Translations under genes and position numbers: made by a program
Shown: positions 35,110 through 43,645 of the stretch, one piece after another
Layout: every line of letters starts with the position of its first letter
Position numbering within the stretch: position 1 is the stretch's first letter
Assembly (NCBI GenBank): GCA_030430075.1
Contig: JAUIGN010000033.1
Span: 25,706 to 89,705, forward strand
From: a bacterium
Lineage (GTDB): Bacteria > Planctomycetota > Planctomycetia > Pirellulales > Pirellulaceae
Direction of reading: 5' to 3'
DNA: 64,000 bases
Notes under the pieces: generated by a model
Database searches by the model: none
Told to the model about the DNA's origin: nothing
What the model saw: only the letters and a program-made list of their open reading frames with translations

Positions 35110-36465
35110 ATGAACCGCTTCATTACTCGATCGTTTGTCGTTTCAACGGCTGTCGTGATCGGCCTGGTCTTCAGCAGTTTCAACGCGCATGCTGAAGACC
35201 TGAAGCCACCCGTGCACACGCTCGATTTGCAGGACGGTGACACCCTGGTCTTCCTGGGCGACAGCATCACTCATCAATGCCTGTACACGCAGTATGTCGA
35301 AGACTATTTCTACACGCGCTTCCCGCAGCGGCGAATTCGGTTCTACAACGCCGGAGTCAGCGGCGACAAGGCGGGTGATGCGTTGGCCCGGTTTGAGGAA
35401 GATGTCAAGGCGCAGCAACCTGACTACGTGACGGTTCTCCTGGGGATGAACGACGGTACGTATCGGCACTTTGACCGGGAGACGTTTGATCGTTACGAAA
35501 CCGACATGACGACCGTCATTGAGAAGATCGGGGAGGCGCAGGCAACCGCCATCTTGATGGGACCGAGCATGTATGATGCGCGCGTCTCGATGGAACGCCC
35601 CCCGCGGTGGGTCGCGGACGATCCGGCGCAGGTCAAGCAAGTCACCGGCTATTACAGTGCGGTCCTCGCCTTCTATGGCGCCTGGTGCCGCGATCAGGCC
35701 ACGCACCGCGGACTTGGCTACGTCGACATGCAAGGCCCCATGGAACAACTGACCCGGGCCCAGCGGATTACGGAGCCGGGCTTCACGATGATTCCGGATG
35801 CGGTTCATCCCGACGCGAACGGCCAGGCCGTCATGGCATTCTGCCTGCTCGAACAGATGCGTGCCCAACGCCAGGTGACCGCGGTCACGGCGCGGCGAGT
35901 TCGCGGGAAATGGCGGGTCACTTCGGGAACGGGTGAAATCTCTGACGTCTCGGGAGACGACGATCGGTTGACGTTCTCGTTTCATGCCAGTGCCCTCCCC
36001 TGGGTCGTGCCGCCGGAGGCCGCCCAGGGCTTTGCCATGACCAAAGCCGGCCACAAACTGAGCAACGAACGCCTCGTCGTGTCGGGCCTCGCACCCGGCC
36101 GATACGACCTGCTGATCGACGGCACCAAGGTGGGCACCTATCCGTACACGCAACTGGGAGCGAAAATCGAGCTGCAGGCGAATTCGGCGACGCCCCAATA
36201 CCAACAAGCGCTGGCCGTCGCGAAACTCAATCAGGAACGAAACGAGAAAGCCATTCATCCGCTGCGGAACACGTGGGCCCAACTTCGAAACAAGTTCACG
36301 CGACCGGGCAAGATCGGCACCGATGAATACGCTGAGTATCGCGTGTCGTTCGATAAGGAGATCACGCAACTTAACCGGTTGGCCGTCGACTACGAGGAGA
36401 AGATCTACCAGGCGAACCAACCTCAAACGCGCACCTACGAGATCGTTCCGGCCACCGATCAGTAA
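35110..36465 (+). CDS. Exported SGNH/GDSL hydrolase
   Basis: 451 aa. A Sec signal (FVVSTAVVIGLVFSSFNAHA) precedes the SGNH domain: block I VFLGDSITHQC (catalytic Ser), block II VSGDKAGDALARF (Gly), block III LLGMNDGTY (Asn), block V PDAVHPDANGQ (Asp-x-x-His). All catalytic residues are present. The C-terminal 200 residues are a beta region (VSGLAPGRYDLLIDGTKVG) and a helical tail (NRLAVDYEEKIYQANQPQ). SGNH enzymes deacylate polysaccharides or lipids; the substrate is unknown. Preceded by a family A repeat. Confidence 0.9.
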   Translation: MNRFITRSFVVSTAVVIGLVFSSFNAHAEDLKPPVHTLDLQDGDTLVFLGDSITHQCLYTQYVEDYFYTRFPQRRIRFYNAGVSGDKAGDALARFEEDVKAQQPDYVTVLLGMNDGTYRHFDRETFDRYETDMTTVIEKIGEAQATAILMGPSMYDARVSMERPPRWVADDPAQVKQVTGYYSAVLAFYGAWCRDQATHRGLGYVDMQGPMEQLTRAQRITEPGFTMIPDAVHPDANGQAVMAFCLLEQMRAQRQVTAVTARRVRGKWRVTSGTGEISDVSGDDDRLTFSFHASALPWVVPPEAAQGFAMTKAGHKLSNERLVVSGLAPGRYDLLIDGTKVGTYPYTQLGAKIELQANSATPQYQQALAVAKLNQERNEKAIHPLRNTWAQLRNKFTRPGKIGTDEYAEYRVSFDKEITQLNRLAVDYEEKIYQANQPQTRTYEIVPATDQ

Positions 36466-36555
36466 TTGCCGATTCCCGGTTCGGTGGCCCTGCTGCCGTG
36501 CGCCCGTCAGGGCCGATGACCACTTCAGAGAGGCCGGAGAGCCGAGCATCCTTCG

Positions 36556-37644
36556 ATGGCAGATCGTCCACCTTCGACTCCCGACAATATCCAGGGATAC
36601 CGTTCGGCCCTCGACCCGCCACAGGTCGACCCGACACCGATCTTCGAACACTTCCGGGGCAGCTATGGTAGCGAACTGCTGACGGTTGCGGTGGCGCATT
36701 TTCATCTGTTTGGCCTCTTGGCCGCAGGCCCCCGGACGCTCGACGAGCTCGAAGTGGACCTGCGGCTCGCGTCACGGCCCGCGCACGTGCTGCTGACCGC
36801 ACTACGGGCCATGAAGCTGCTCGATCGCGATCCGCAGGGCCGGATCGGGCTGACCCAACTCGCCCGCGAGCACCTGGTGCCCGGCACGCCATTCGACGTT
36901 GGCGACTACGTCGGGCTGGCCGCCAATTCACCCGGGGTTCTCGAAATGGCCGAACGCTTACGCAGCAATCGTCCGGCGGCCGCGGATGAGGAAGGTGGAG
37001 CGGCATTCATCTATCGCGCGGGGATCAAGTCGGCCATGGAATCGGCAGACATGGCGCGGCACTTCACGCTCGCCCTGGCTGGCCGAGCGAAAAACGTTGC
37101 CCCACTTCTGGCCGATCGGCTCGCCCTGGAACGCGTCGAGCGGATTCTGGATGTCGGTGGCGGTACGGGGATCTACAGTATCGCCCTCTTACAAAAGCAC
37201 CCGCACTTGTCGGCGGTCGTCCTGGACCGAAGCGAAGTTCTCAAGGTGGCCAAGGAGATGGCACAACAATACGGCGTCGCCGACCGGTTGCAGTTACTGG
37301 AAGGTGACATGTTCGAGGATCCGCTTCCCGAAGACTGTCAGGCAATTCTCCTCTCCAATATCCTTCACGACTGGGACGAACCCCAGTGTCGTCAATTGGT
37401 GCGCCGCGCGGCGGACGCGCTGCCGAGCGGTGGACGGCTGCTGATCCACGATGTGTACCTGGATGACGATCTGGGAGGGCCGCTCGCCATCGCCCTCTAT
37501 TCGGCGGCCCTGTTCACGCTAACCGAAGGTCGCGCCTACAGCCAGGCAGAGTACCGTGGCTGGATGGAGGAAGCGGGGCTGGCCACCGAAGGGATGATCC
37601 CGACGCTCGTCCATTGCGGCGTGCTGACCGGCACAAAGGGTTGA
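36556..37644 (+). CDS. SAM-dependent O-methyltransferase (acetylserotonin/hydroxyneurosporene type)
   Basis: 362 aa. An N-terminal winged-helix dimerisation domain (residues about 40-120: LLAAGPRTLDELEVDLRLAS, LLTALRAMKLLDRDPQGRI) is followed by the Rossmann fold with SAM motif ILDVGGGTGIYSIAL (about residue 197), acidic loop VVLDRSEVLKVAKE, GDMFEDPLPE and the catalytic-type LSNILHDWDEPQCRQLVRR, where His would be the base. The family methylates hydroxyl groups on small aromatics or carotenoids. The start at 36556 has no clear ribosome-binding site. Six bases after its stop the hydroxyacid dehydrogenase begins, so they form an operon. Confidence 0.88.
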   Translation: MADRPPSTPDNIQGYRSALDPPQVDPTPIFEHFRGSYGSELLTVAVAHFHLFGLLAAGPRTLDELEVDLRLASRPAHVLLTALRAMKLLDRDPQGRIGLTQLAREHLVPGTPFDVGDYVGLAANSPGVLEMAERLRSNRPAAADEEGGAAFIYRAGIKSAMESADMARHFTLALAGRAKNVAPLLADRLALERVERILDVGGGTGIYSIALLQKHPHLSAVVLDRSEVLKVAKEMAQQYGVADRLQLLEGDMFEDPLPEDCQAILLSNILHDWDEPQCRQLVRRAADALPSGGRLLIHDVYLDDDLGGPLAIALYSAALFTLTEGRAYSQAEYRGWMEEAGLATEGMIPTLVHCGVLTGTKG

Positions 37645-37650
37645 TGCTCC

Positions 37651-38598
37651 ATGTCCGAAACCTTGTCCACGATCGTTGCGGATACCCCGCTGGCCGATAA
37701 CATCGAGTCCCTGCTCGCAGGCAAGGTACAAATCCTGCCGTGGCAGGTTGCCGAACAGGGAAGCGACGAACCGGTGGCGGGCATCTACACCTACGGCCAT
37801 TGTCAGCTCGACGGCCCGATGCTCGACCGGTTGCCGGGTGTCCGCGTCATCAGCAACTACGGGGTGGGGGTCGATCATATCAACCTGGCGGACGCGGAGG
37901 CTCGCGGCATTCCGGTCGGTAACACGCCCGGCATTCTCAACGGAGCGACAGCGGATATGGCCTTCACCTTGCTCCTGGCGGCCGGGCGACGACTGGTCGA
38001 AGGCGATCGGTACGCGCGGGGAAGCGAGTTTACCAGCTACGACCCGGGCTACCTGTTGGGACGGGAAGTCCACGGCCAAACGTTGGGAATCATCGGACTG
38101 GGCGGGATCGGCGAACAGGTCGCTCGACGGGCCGCCGGCTTCGACATGCAGGTTCTCTACCACAACCGCAATCGTCGACCGGCCGTCGAGACCAAGCTCG
38201 GCGCCCGCTACGTCGCTTTCGACCGGCTCCTGGAGGAGGCGGATTACGTCGTCCTTTGCGTCCCGCTTACCGAGCAAACGCGTGGCCTGATCGGACCGCG
38301 TGAACTGGCCCTGATGAAGCCGACTTCGGTACTCATCAACGTCGCGCGAGGACCCGTCGTCGACACGGCGGCACTAACGGCGGCCTTGGCCGAACGTCGA
38401 ATTTATGCGGCGGGCCTGGATGTGACCGACCCGGAACCCCTCCCGCGCGACCACCCCATGCTGCAACTGGACAACGTCGTCATCGCACCCCACCTGGGAA
38501 GCGCCACCGAACAGACGCGGCAACGGATGGCAGAGGTGTCCGTCGAAAACCTGCTCCGCGGCCTGGCCGGCCAACCGCTGCTCTACCAGGTCGTGTAA
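37651..38598 (+). CDS. D-isomer-specific 2-hydroxyacid dehydrogenase (glyoxylate/hydroxypyruvate reductase-like)
   Basis: 315 aa. The fold shows the NAD(P) motif LGIIGLGGIGEQVARR (about residue 145), the substrate loop SNYGVGVDHINL, catalytic Arg in LINVARGPVVD, the Glu in VTDPEPLPRDHP, and the catalytic His in VIAPHLGSATEQT. It should interconvert a 2-keto acid and a D-2-hydroxy acid. A Gly/Asn pocket (GNTPGILNGATADMAF) resembles GHPR-type enzymes acting on glyoxylate or hydroxypyruvate. The residue after the acidic loop (YHNRNRRP) suggests NADP preference. Six bases separate it from the upstream methyltransferase. Confidence 0.92.
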   Translation: MSETLSTIVADTPLADNIESLLAGKVQILPWQVAEQGSDEPVAGIYTYGHCQLDGPMLDRLPGVRVISNYGVGVDHINLADAEARGIPVGNTPGILNGATADMAFTLLLAAGRRLVEGDRYARGSEFTSYDPGYLLGREVHGQTLGIIGLGGIGEQVARRAAGFDMQVLYHNRNRRPAVETKLGARYVAFDRLLEEADYVVLCVPLTEQTRGLIGPRELALMKPTSVLINVARGPVVDTAALTAALAERRIYAAGLDVTDPEPLPRDHPMLQLDNVVIAPHLGSATEQTRQRMAEVSVENLLRGLAGQPLLYQVV

Positions 38599-38636
38599 CA
38601 AGGTGATCGTTTCGAGCGCGCCCCGCTTGCCGGCGG

Positions 38637-39752
38637 TCAAATTGTGAGCTGGCGGTCGCGGGCGGCGACGTCCCAGCAGTCGACCAGTTTTCCCAACTGA
38701 ATCACATAGAGTTGTTTGTGCAGGGCGGATGTGGGGCAGACGTGTCGCGGAATCGCCAGCAACACGTCGCCCGGCTGGTACTTGTCCGCCTGCGATGTCT
38801 CGACCACCAGATGTTCTTCGTTCTGCAACACCAGCTTGGCATCCGGCAAATCGGGAATCACGACTCGACGGTCGGCCGGCGGATCCGATGCCACTGCCTT
38901 ATAACCGAGATCCAGGGTGACACGATTCGGCGTGGGCCGACTGATCACGCGTGTCAGCAAGAGAGCGGCCGGCTGAAACTCGAGATCGGGAAACATCTGT
39001 CCGTAACCAACGTCGTGAAAGACACAGGTGCCGGGACTGAGCTCGAGCGCTTTGTCATCCAAGCCGGCATAGATGGGGAACGAACCGGTGCCCCCCGCGA
39101 CGATCCGGGGCACAGGCAACCCGGCAGCCGCCAGGGCATCACGAAACTCGGACGCCTGCCGCCAGCACTCGAGCACCGCCTGGCGGCGTTCCGCCAGATC
39201 CGTCTGGTGATTCTGACCGTCGTAGAGGTGCAGCCCGCCGGGCACAATCCCTGGAGTCTCGGCAAGCAATTGATACAGCGAGCGAGCCTGCTCGCCGGCC
39301 GCAATCCCGGTCCGATGCTGGCCGGTGTCCAGGTCCAGCAGAACGTCAATCGTCTGGCCTTCGTTCTGCATCGCCGCTCCCAATGCACGAATCGACCCCG
39401 CGTGATCCGCAGTCACCATGAATGTGATGTCCGGAAATTGCTTGCGGAACTGCACGGCACGACCAATGTTCGGGCCGACCATGCTGTACGCCAGGAAGAC
39501 GTCGCGTGCTCCGGCAGAGACCAGCATTTCCGCCTCGGCGAAGGTCGCCCCCTTGTGCTTGGTAACCCCGCGGGCAACCTGCATCTCGACGATCTCACGC
39601 GTCTTGTGCGTCTTGCAGTGGGGCCGCAACCGCTGGGGCGAACCAGCGATTTCCAGCATACGATCGATATTCGCCTCGAGCAGTTCGCGAAAGACGACCA
39701 GGCTGGGCGAGAGAATCTGTGAGGGATCGTTGATTTCGTAGCAAGCGTCCAT
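38637..39752 (-). CDS. D-threonine aldolase/D-serine dehydratase-like PLP enzyme
   Basis: 371 aa, no signal. The alanine-racemase-like N-terminal barrel holds the PLP lysine in LRPHCKTHKT (residue 47). The C-terminal beta domain has IPRHVCPTSALHK, where His and Cys match the metal ligands of D-threonine aldolase and eukaryotic-type D-serine dehydratase. Other blocks: GGTGSFPIYAG and FHDVGYGQMFPDL. It should act on a D-3-hydroxy amino acid (retro-aldol or dehydration). It is convergent with the dehydrogenase gene at 37651. Confidence 0.88.
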   Translation of the reverse strand: MDACYEINDPSQILSPSLVVFRELLEANIDRMLEIAGSPQRLRPHCKTHKTREIVEMQVARGVTKHKGATFAEAEMLVSAGARDVFLAYSMVGPNIGRAVQFRKQFPDITFMVTADHAGSIRALGAAMQNEGQTIDVLLDLDTGQHRTGIAAGEQARSLYQLLAETPGIVPGGLHLYDGQNHQTDLAERRQAVLECWRQASEFRDALAAAGLPVPRIVAGGTGSFPIYAGLDDKALELSPGTCVFHDVGYGQMFPDLEFQPAALLLTRVISRPTPNRVTLDLGYKAVASDPPADRRVVIPDLPDAKLVLQNEEHLVVETSQADKYQPGDVLLAIPRHVCPTSALHKQLYVIQLGKLVDCWDVAARDRQLTI

Positions 39753-39902
39753 AGGGCTTTCTGCAGGGCAAAGAGAATCGGTAGGTAAATTGTTCGTGCC
39801 GCCACATGGCGCGTACTTCGGCGAGCACTCTCATTCTAAAGCTCGGCAATCGACTAGCCAGGCAGGGCCTCGAACCCGTCGCGAACGAATCTGGACCGTT
39901 CA

Positions 39903-40721
39903 TCAGCCGGATTGGCAATCGTCGCCCGGTGTGGGGTGTCGTTCGTTCCTGGCCAGGCGCCGCACAAAAGGACGGGCAACCGGCATCCGCATCAGCCGCC
40001 CCAGGATGCGGCACGCCAAGCCGGGCACGGCAACCGGTTGCTCAAGATGATTCAAGGAATAGCGGACCACTTCCTCCGGCGCAACCCAAAGAAAGCGGGG
40101 TACCCGCTTCTTGTCGAATGCCTTCATGGAATCCACGGCAAAAAAGCTTGTCTCGACAAATCCCGGGCAGAGCGCTTGGATTGTGACGCGGGTGCCTCTG
40201 AGCTCTTCGCTGACGGCTTCGCTGAAGGTAACCAGGAATTGCTTGGTCGCGGAATACTGAACGATGCCGGCACAAGGGGTCCATGCGGAAAGCGACGATA
40301 CATTGATAATCGCTCCCTGGTTGCGGGCCAGCATGCCGGGCAGCACGGCGTGGCTGAGCCGGACCGGCGTGTGGACGTGCAGGTTGATCATGTCGAGATG
40401 ATTGCCCACATCGATATCGACGAAGAACTTGGACTGGCCGAACCCCGCATTGTTGACCAGCATCGTCAGCTCGCTGAGCGTCGACAATCGATCGGCCAGT
40501 TCGCAGACGGCGTCCTGGTCCGCCAGGTTGGCACACCACGTCTCCGCCGATACGCCGTAGTCGCGGTGAAGCTGGGACGCCAGTGCGGTCAGGGCTTCTT
40601 CGTGTCGATCGACGAGAAGCAAGCTGTAGTGCCGCTCGGCAAGCTGCCGGCAAAACTGTGATCCGAGTCCCCCTGTCGCGCCGGTAACGACTGCGAGTTG
40701 ACCATGGGATTCGGACGTCAC
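39903..40721 (-). CDS. Short-chain dehydrogenase/reductase
   Basis: 272 aa starting at GTG 40721, with AAGGA about ten bases upstream. Classical SDR marks: VTGATGGLGSQFCRQL (TGxxxGxG cofactor loop), acidic VDRHEEAL, MLVNNAGFG, VSSLSAWT and the catalytic YSATK. ALCPGFVETSFF is the usual post-catalytic loop. Substrate not predictable; resembles the DltE/YqjQ group of SDRs. The C terminus is basic and short of signal. Its last codons overlap a short stretch resembling the end of family A (TTCATCAGCCG at 39900). Confidence 0.88.
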   Translation of the reverse strand: MTSESHGQLAVVTGATGGLGSQFCRQLAERHYSLLLVDRHEEALTALASQLHRDYGVSAETWCANLADQDAVCELADRLSTLSELTMLVNNAGFGQSKFFVDIDVGNHLDMINLHVHTPVRLSHAVLPGMLARNQGAIINVSSLSAWTPCAGIVQYSATKQFLVTFSEAVSEELRGTRVTIQALCPGFVETSFFAVDSMKAFDKKRVPRFLWVAPEEVVRYSLNHLEQPVAVPGLACRILGRLMRMPVARPFVRRLARNERHPTPGDDCQSG

Positions 40722-40782
40722 TGGCTGGATCCTTGCTACGGCTGGCTTGGCGACCGGTTAATCAGTCCAGGCCGCCGGTCGT

Positions 40783-41691
40783 TCACTTCATGCCCAGGCT
40801 GTTGGCCACGATGCGATCGCGGAGTCGATCGGGGAGAAATCGCAGCGCCAGCTTGACGGCCCACGCCTTGCTGCCGACCGGGTAGCGCGTCTTCGGACGC
40901 CGCGCCAGCAGCGCGTGCTCGACTGCCTTCACGACCCGGCTCACGGGCAACGCATTCGCTTCGCTCTTGCGGACCGCGTCCCGCATCGCAGCAATATCCT
41001 GAGCGTACAACTCTTGCACTTCCTCGGCTGCCGTGTCGGCTGGTTCGTCGTCACCCGCTTCGCTGGCCAGTTCGTCGCGAATGGCATCGGCCGTTTCGCG
41101 CGATTTCTGCCAGATGGGGGTCGCGATATCGGCCGGTTCGACCAGGGAAACCGGTATCTTGAAATTCCGCAACTCGACGCGGAGCGAATCCGTCATCGCT
41201 TCCAGGGCGTACTTCGAAGCGGCGTAAGCGCCAATGTACGGCGCGGCGACCAGCCCGCTTACCGAGCTGACATTGACGATTCGACCCCGTGCCTGCCGGA
41301 TCATGGGCAGCATGGCCTGGGTCACCGCGACGGGGCCGATGAAGTTCACCTCCATTTGTTTGCGGAGTGCATCAAGGGGCACGAATTCCAACGGGAACGC
41401 GATTGTGATCCCGGCATTGTTGACCAGTCCGTCCAACCCGTTCCCCGCGGTCACGTCGGCAATCTGATCCGCCGCGGCGGCGATCGCGGCGGCGTCGGTC
41501 ACGTCCAGCATGACCGGGATCAGTGCCGCGGACGTCTCTGCGATCAGCCGCTCGCCGTCCTCCGGACGCCTCACTCCGGCAAACACGCGAATCCCCCGAT
41601 CGTGCAACGAGACGGCGCAGGCGTGCCCGATCCCGGTGGACGAACCGGTGATCAGAACGGACTTGACCGGTGTATCTGCTGCCGCATTCAT
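40783..41691 (-). CDS. Short-chain dehydrogenase/reductase
   Basis: 302 aa from ATG 41691 (MNAAADTPVKSVLITG); an upstream in-frame start would run into a repeat. Marks are ITGSSTGIGHACAVSL, LVNNAGITIAF, VSSVSGLVAAPYIG and the catalytic YAASK. The tail (FLPDRLRDRIVANSLGM) is typical of retinol-dehydrogenase-like SDRs. An acidic insert (ASEAGDDEPADTAAEEVQEL) lies near residue 215. It lies 61 bp downstream-to-upstream of the SDR at 39903 on the same strand, so the two may share a transcript. Confidence 0.88.
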   Translation of the reverse strand: MNAAADTPVKSVLITGSSTGIGHACAVSLHDRGIRVFAGVRRPEDGERLIAETSAALIPVMLDVTDAAAIAAAADQIADVTAGNGLDGLVNNAGITIAFPLEFVPLDALRKQMEVNFIGPVAVTQAMLPMIRQARGRIVNVSSVSGLVAAPYIGAYAASKYALEAMTDSLRVELRNFKIPVSLVEPADIATPIWQKSRETADAIRDELASEAGDDEPADTAAEEVQELYAQDIAAMRDAVRKSEANALPVSRVVKAVEHALLARRPKTRYPVGSKAWAVKLALRFLPDRLRDRIVANSLGMK

Positions 41692-41717
41692 GGGTTCGAA
41701 AGCTCGCCTGGGTGGTG

Positions 41718-41755
41718 TATCAGCCGCTGGGCGTGCGCCGCGAAAACGGGGATCC
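41718..41755 (-). repeat. Family A repeat, partial and diverged
   Basis: TATCAGCCGCTGGGCGTGCG resembles the left end of family A (reverse orientation); the right half has decayed. It lies just upstream of the SDR start. Confidence 0.4.
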
Positions 41756-41948
41756 GTGCAACTTCGAGCACGGCCGCCCCGACGGCCCGGCAACACGGTC
41801 CCACAGGACCCGCCAACGTTGTACGTGCTTCACGTAGCGCAACGATGGTGCCGTCTCGTGCAGACGATGCGCATTGCTCCTCGCCCCCTTATAGCAAATT
41901 GCTATCCGCTGCGGAACGACGCGGACGGCACGTCTGGCGAAGGAGCCG

Positions 41949-43373
41949 CTATCGATCGTCGCCGGCCGCCGCCGGTCGCTGCAACTCCAGACGCAACGCC
42001 TCGACAATCGGGCGTGTGGCATCCGGTTGGGCCTGGATGAAATGATCTCGCAAGAGGGGCAGAAAGTGGCCATCGGCCGTCTCGATGATCCCCTGGTTGT
42101 CGCGGCGCGAAGGCATGTGACAAGGAACGCACCGGTTCGTGATGCCTTCGCCAAGCTCGGCCGACAAGCCACAGTCCGTCTGCTCGTGGCATGTCGCACA
42201 GCGACTGCCGAAGAGGGCCAGATCACCCCGTTCCTGCCGGTGGGGATCATGGCACGTGTGGCAGGTCATGTCCCGACTCTCGCTAAAGCACCGACTCTTC
42301 ATCAGCCGGGCCAACTGGTTGGCCGCATGCGGATCGTCGTTCTCGACATTGTCTCCGCTGAAATCGAGTGCAATGTAGTCGGCCAACGGTTCGCCCGGCC
42401 GATAGGAAAAGGCGGGCTGGCGGAGTTGGCCGGCGCCGGAATGGCATTGCGCGCAAACCTCGTTCCCGCGTTCGGAAGAGAGCAGTGCCGGGTTGACGAT
42501 GTACCGTGGCTGGACGTCGTCGCGGTGGTTCTGGTGGTACTGCACGTGCGCCCATCCCGATCCGTGACAACGTACGCACGTCACCCCCAGGATGTAGTTC
42601 TGACGATCGTATCGATTGAACGTGCCCGGCGCGAGGGCGAAGAAGGTGGCGTGGCAGTCAAGGCAGCGGTCGCCGATTCCGCGGGCAAAGTCGGCGGTTC
42701 CATCGGTATAGAGGCCCGGACTGTTAACCCACCGGTCCAGTTCCGAAAAATAGCTCACCGGCAACTGGAAGAGCGCATCTCCTTGCCAGTAAAGGTACGT
42801 CTGGCCGTGGTTGCCCGAGCCTGTCACGAGGTCGATGGACGCTTCGTGGGCAAACGTGGCGGCATCCTGGCGGACCTCCAGACACTGCCGCATACCGTGT
42901 TCATCGCGCACCATCTCGAAAGCGAGCCGCGGGTCACGTGTGGAGAGCCGGTTTTCGCCTTGAGCAAAGCTGCCCAGAACGTTCTCGGGCCGAGCTTCCT
43001 GGGCCGTGCGGGCATGCGCCGTTTCCAGAAAGCTCTCGTAGATCTCCTGGTGACACTCGGCACACACGTCCGGCTTGACGAATCCCAATGTGTGGGGATC
43101 GACGCCCGAGTCATAAGGCACGTCCGCAGTGGGCTCGGGCAACAAGACCCAGCCTGTCTGGTCGGGGTCTTGTTCCAGCTTGTGTTCGTACCAGTCTCCG
43201 CCCGTCGTGTAGTCGACCTGCGGATATTGGTGGATCGACCGGGGGCCGTCGTCCCGGGATCGGGAACAACCGCTCGCACCGACCGCGCAGACAACCACCA
43301 AGCAAGCAATGCCGGTCAGCAGACCGGTTCGGGCCGAGCATCCCGTCGACCTCAGGGGAGTCGGTTGCTGCAT
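41949..43373 (-). CDS. Seven-heme c-type cytochrome lipoprotein (cytochrome c554-like)
   Basis: 474 aa. A hydrophobic signal with a lipobox (VGASGC, about residue 36) marks an exported lipoprotein. Seven CxxCH heme motifs are present: CAECH, CLDCH, CVRCH, CAQCH, CHTCH, CATCH and CVPCH, the later ones within the C-terminal half. The arrangement (first motif VCAECHQEIYESFLETAH, with the conserved HARTA) is like the multiheme cytochrome c554/C' group. It should carry electrons in the periplasm or at the outer membrane. It is divergent from a TPR-CRTAC1 fusion gene. Confidence 0.93.
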   Translation of the reverse strand: MQQPTPLRSTGCSARTGLLTGIACLVVVCAVGASGCSRSRDDGPRSIHQYPQVDYTTGGDWYEHKLEQDPDQTGWVLLPEPTADVPYDSGVDPHTLGFVKPDVCAECHQEIYESFLETAHARTAQEARPENVLGSFAQGENRLSTRDPRLAFEMVRDEHGMRQCLEVRQDAATFAHEASIDLVTGSGNHGQTYLYWQGDALFQLPVSYFSELDRWVNSPGLYTDGTADFARGIGDRCLDCHATFFALAPGTFNRYDRQNYILGVTCVRCHGSGWAHVQYHQNHRDDVQPRYIVNPALLSSERGNEVCAQCHSGAGQLRQPAFSYRPGEPLADYIALDFSGDNVENDDPHAANQLARLMKSRCFSESRDMTCHTCHDPHRQERGDLALFGSRCATCHEQTDCGLSAELGEGITNRCVPCHMPSRRDNQGIIETADGHFLPLLRDHFIQAQPDATRPIVEALRLELQRPAAAGDDR

Positions 43374-43482
43374 GCGAATGCCCTCTTGGCGACGCCCTGG
43401 CTAAGGAGATCCGACCTTCATGGAACGTTTGCCGCCGGCCGCCTCCGCCGACGCAGGGAGAAACCGCATTCTGGCGTACAGT

Positions 43483-43533
43483 TCATCACGGACAACGACT
43501 CATCACGGACAACGACTCACTGCGGACAACGGC
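43483..43533 (+). repeat. Three 17-bp tandem units
   Basis: TCATCACGGACAACGAC at 43483-43499 and 43500-43516, then a diverged unit TCACTGCGGACAACGGC at 43517-43533, in the divergent gap between the heptaheme cytochrome gene and the CRTAC1 fusion gene. Confidence 0.85.
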
Positions 43534-43645
43534 CAACGCAACCTTGACCGATCAGCCTGGGAATTGGACTTATCCCCTGCTCTGCTTCAAAATGATGGTT
43601 TGCTTATAACATTCGCGGGCAGGCACTTCCAGCCTGACGATCTGT

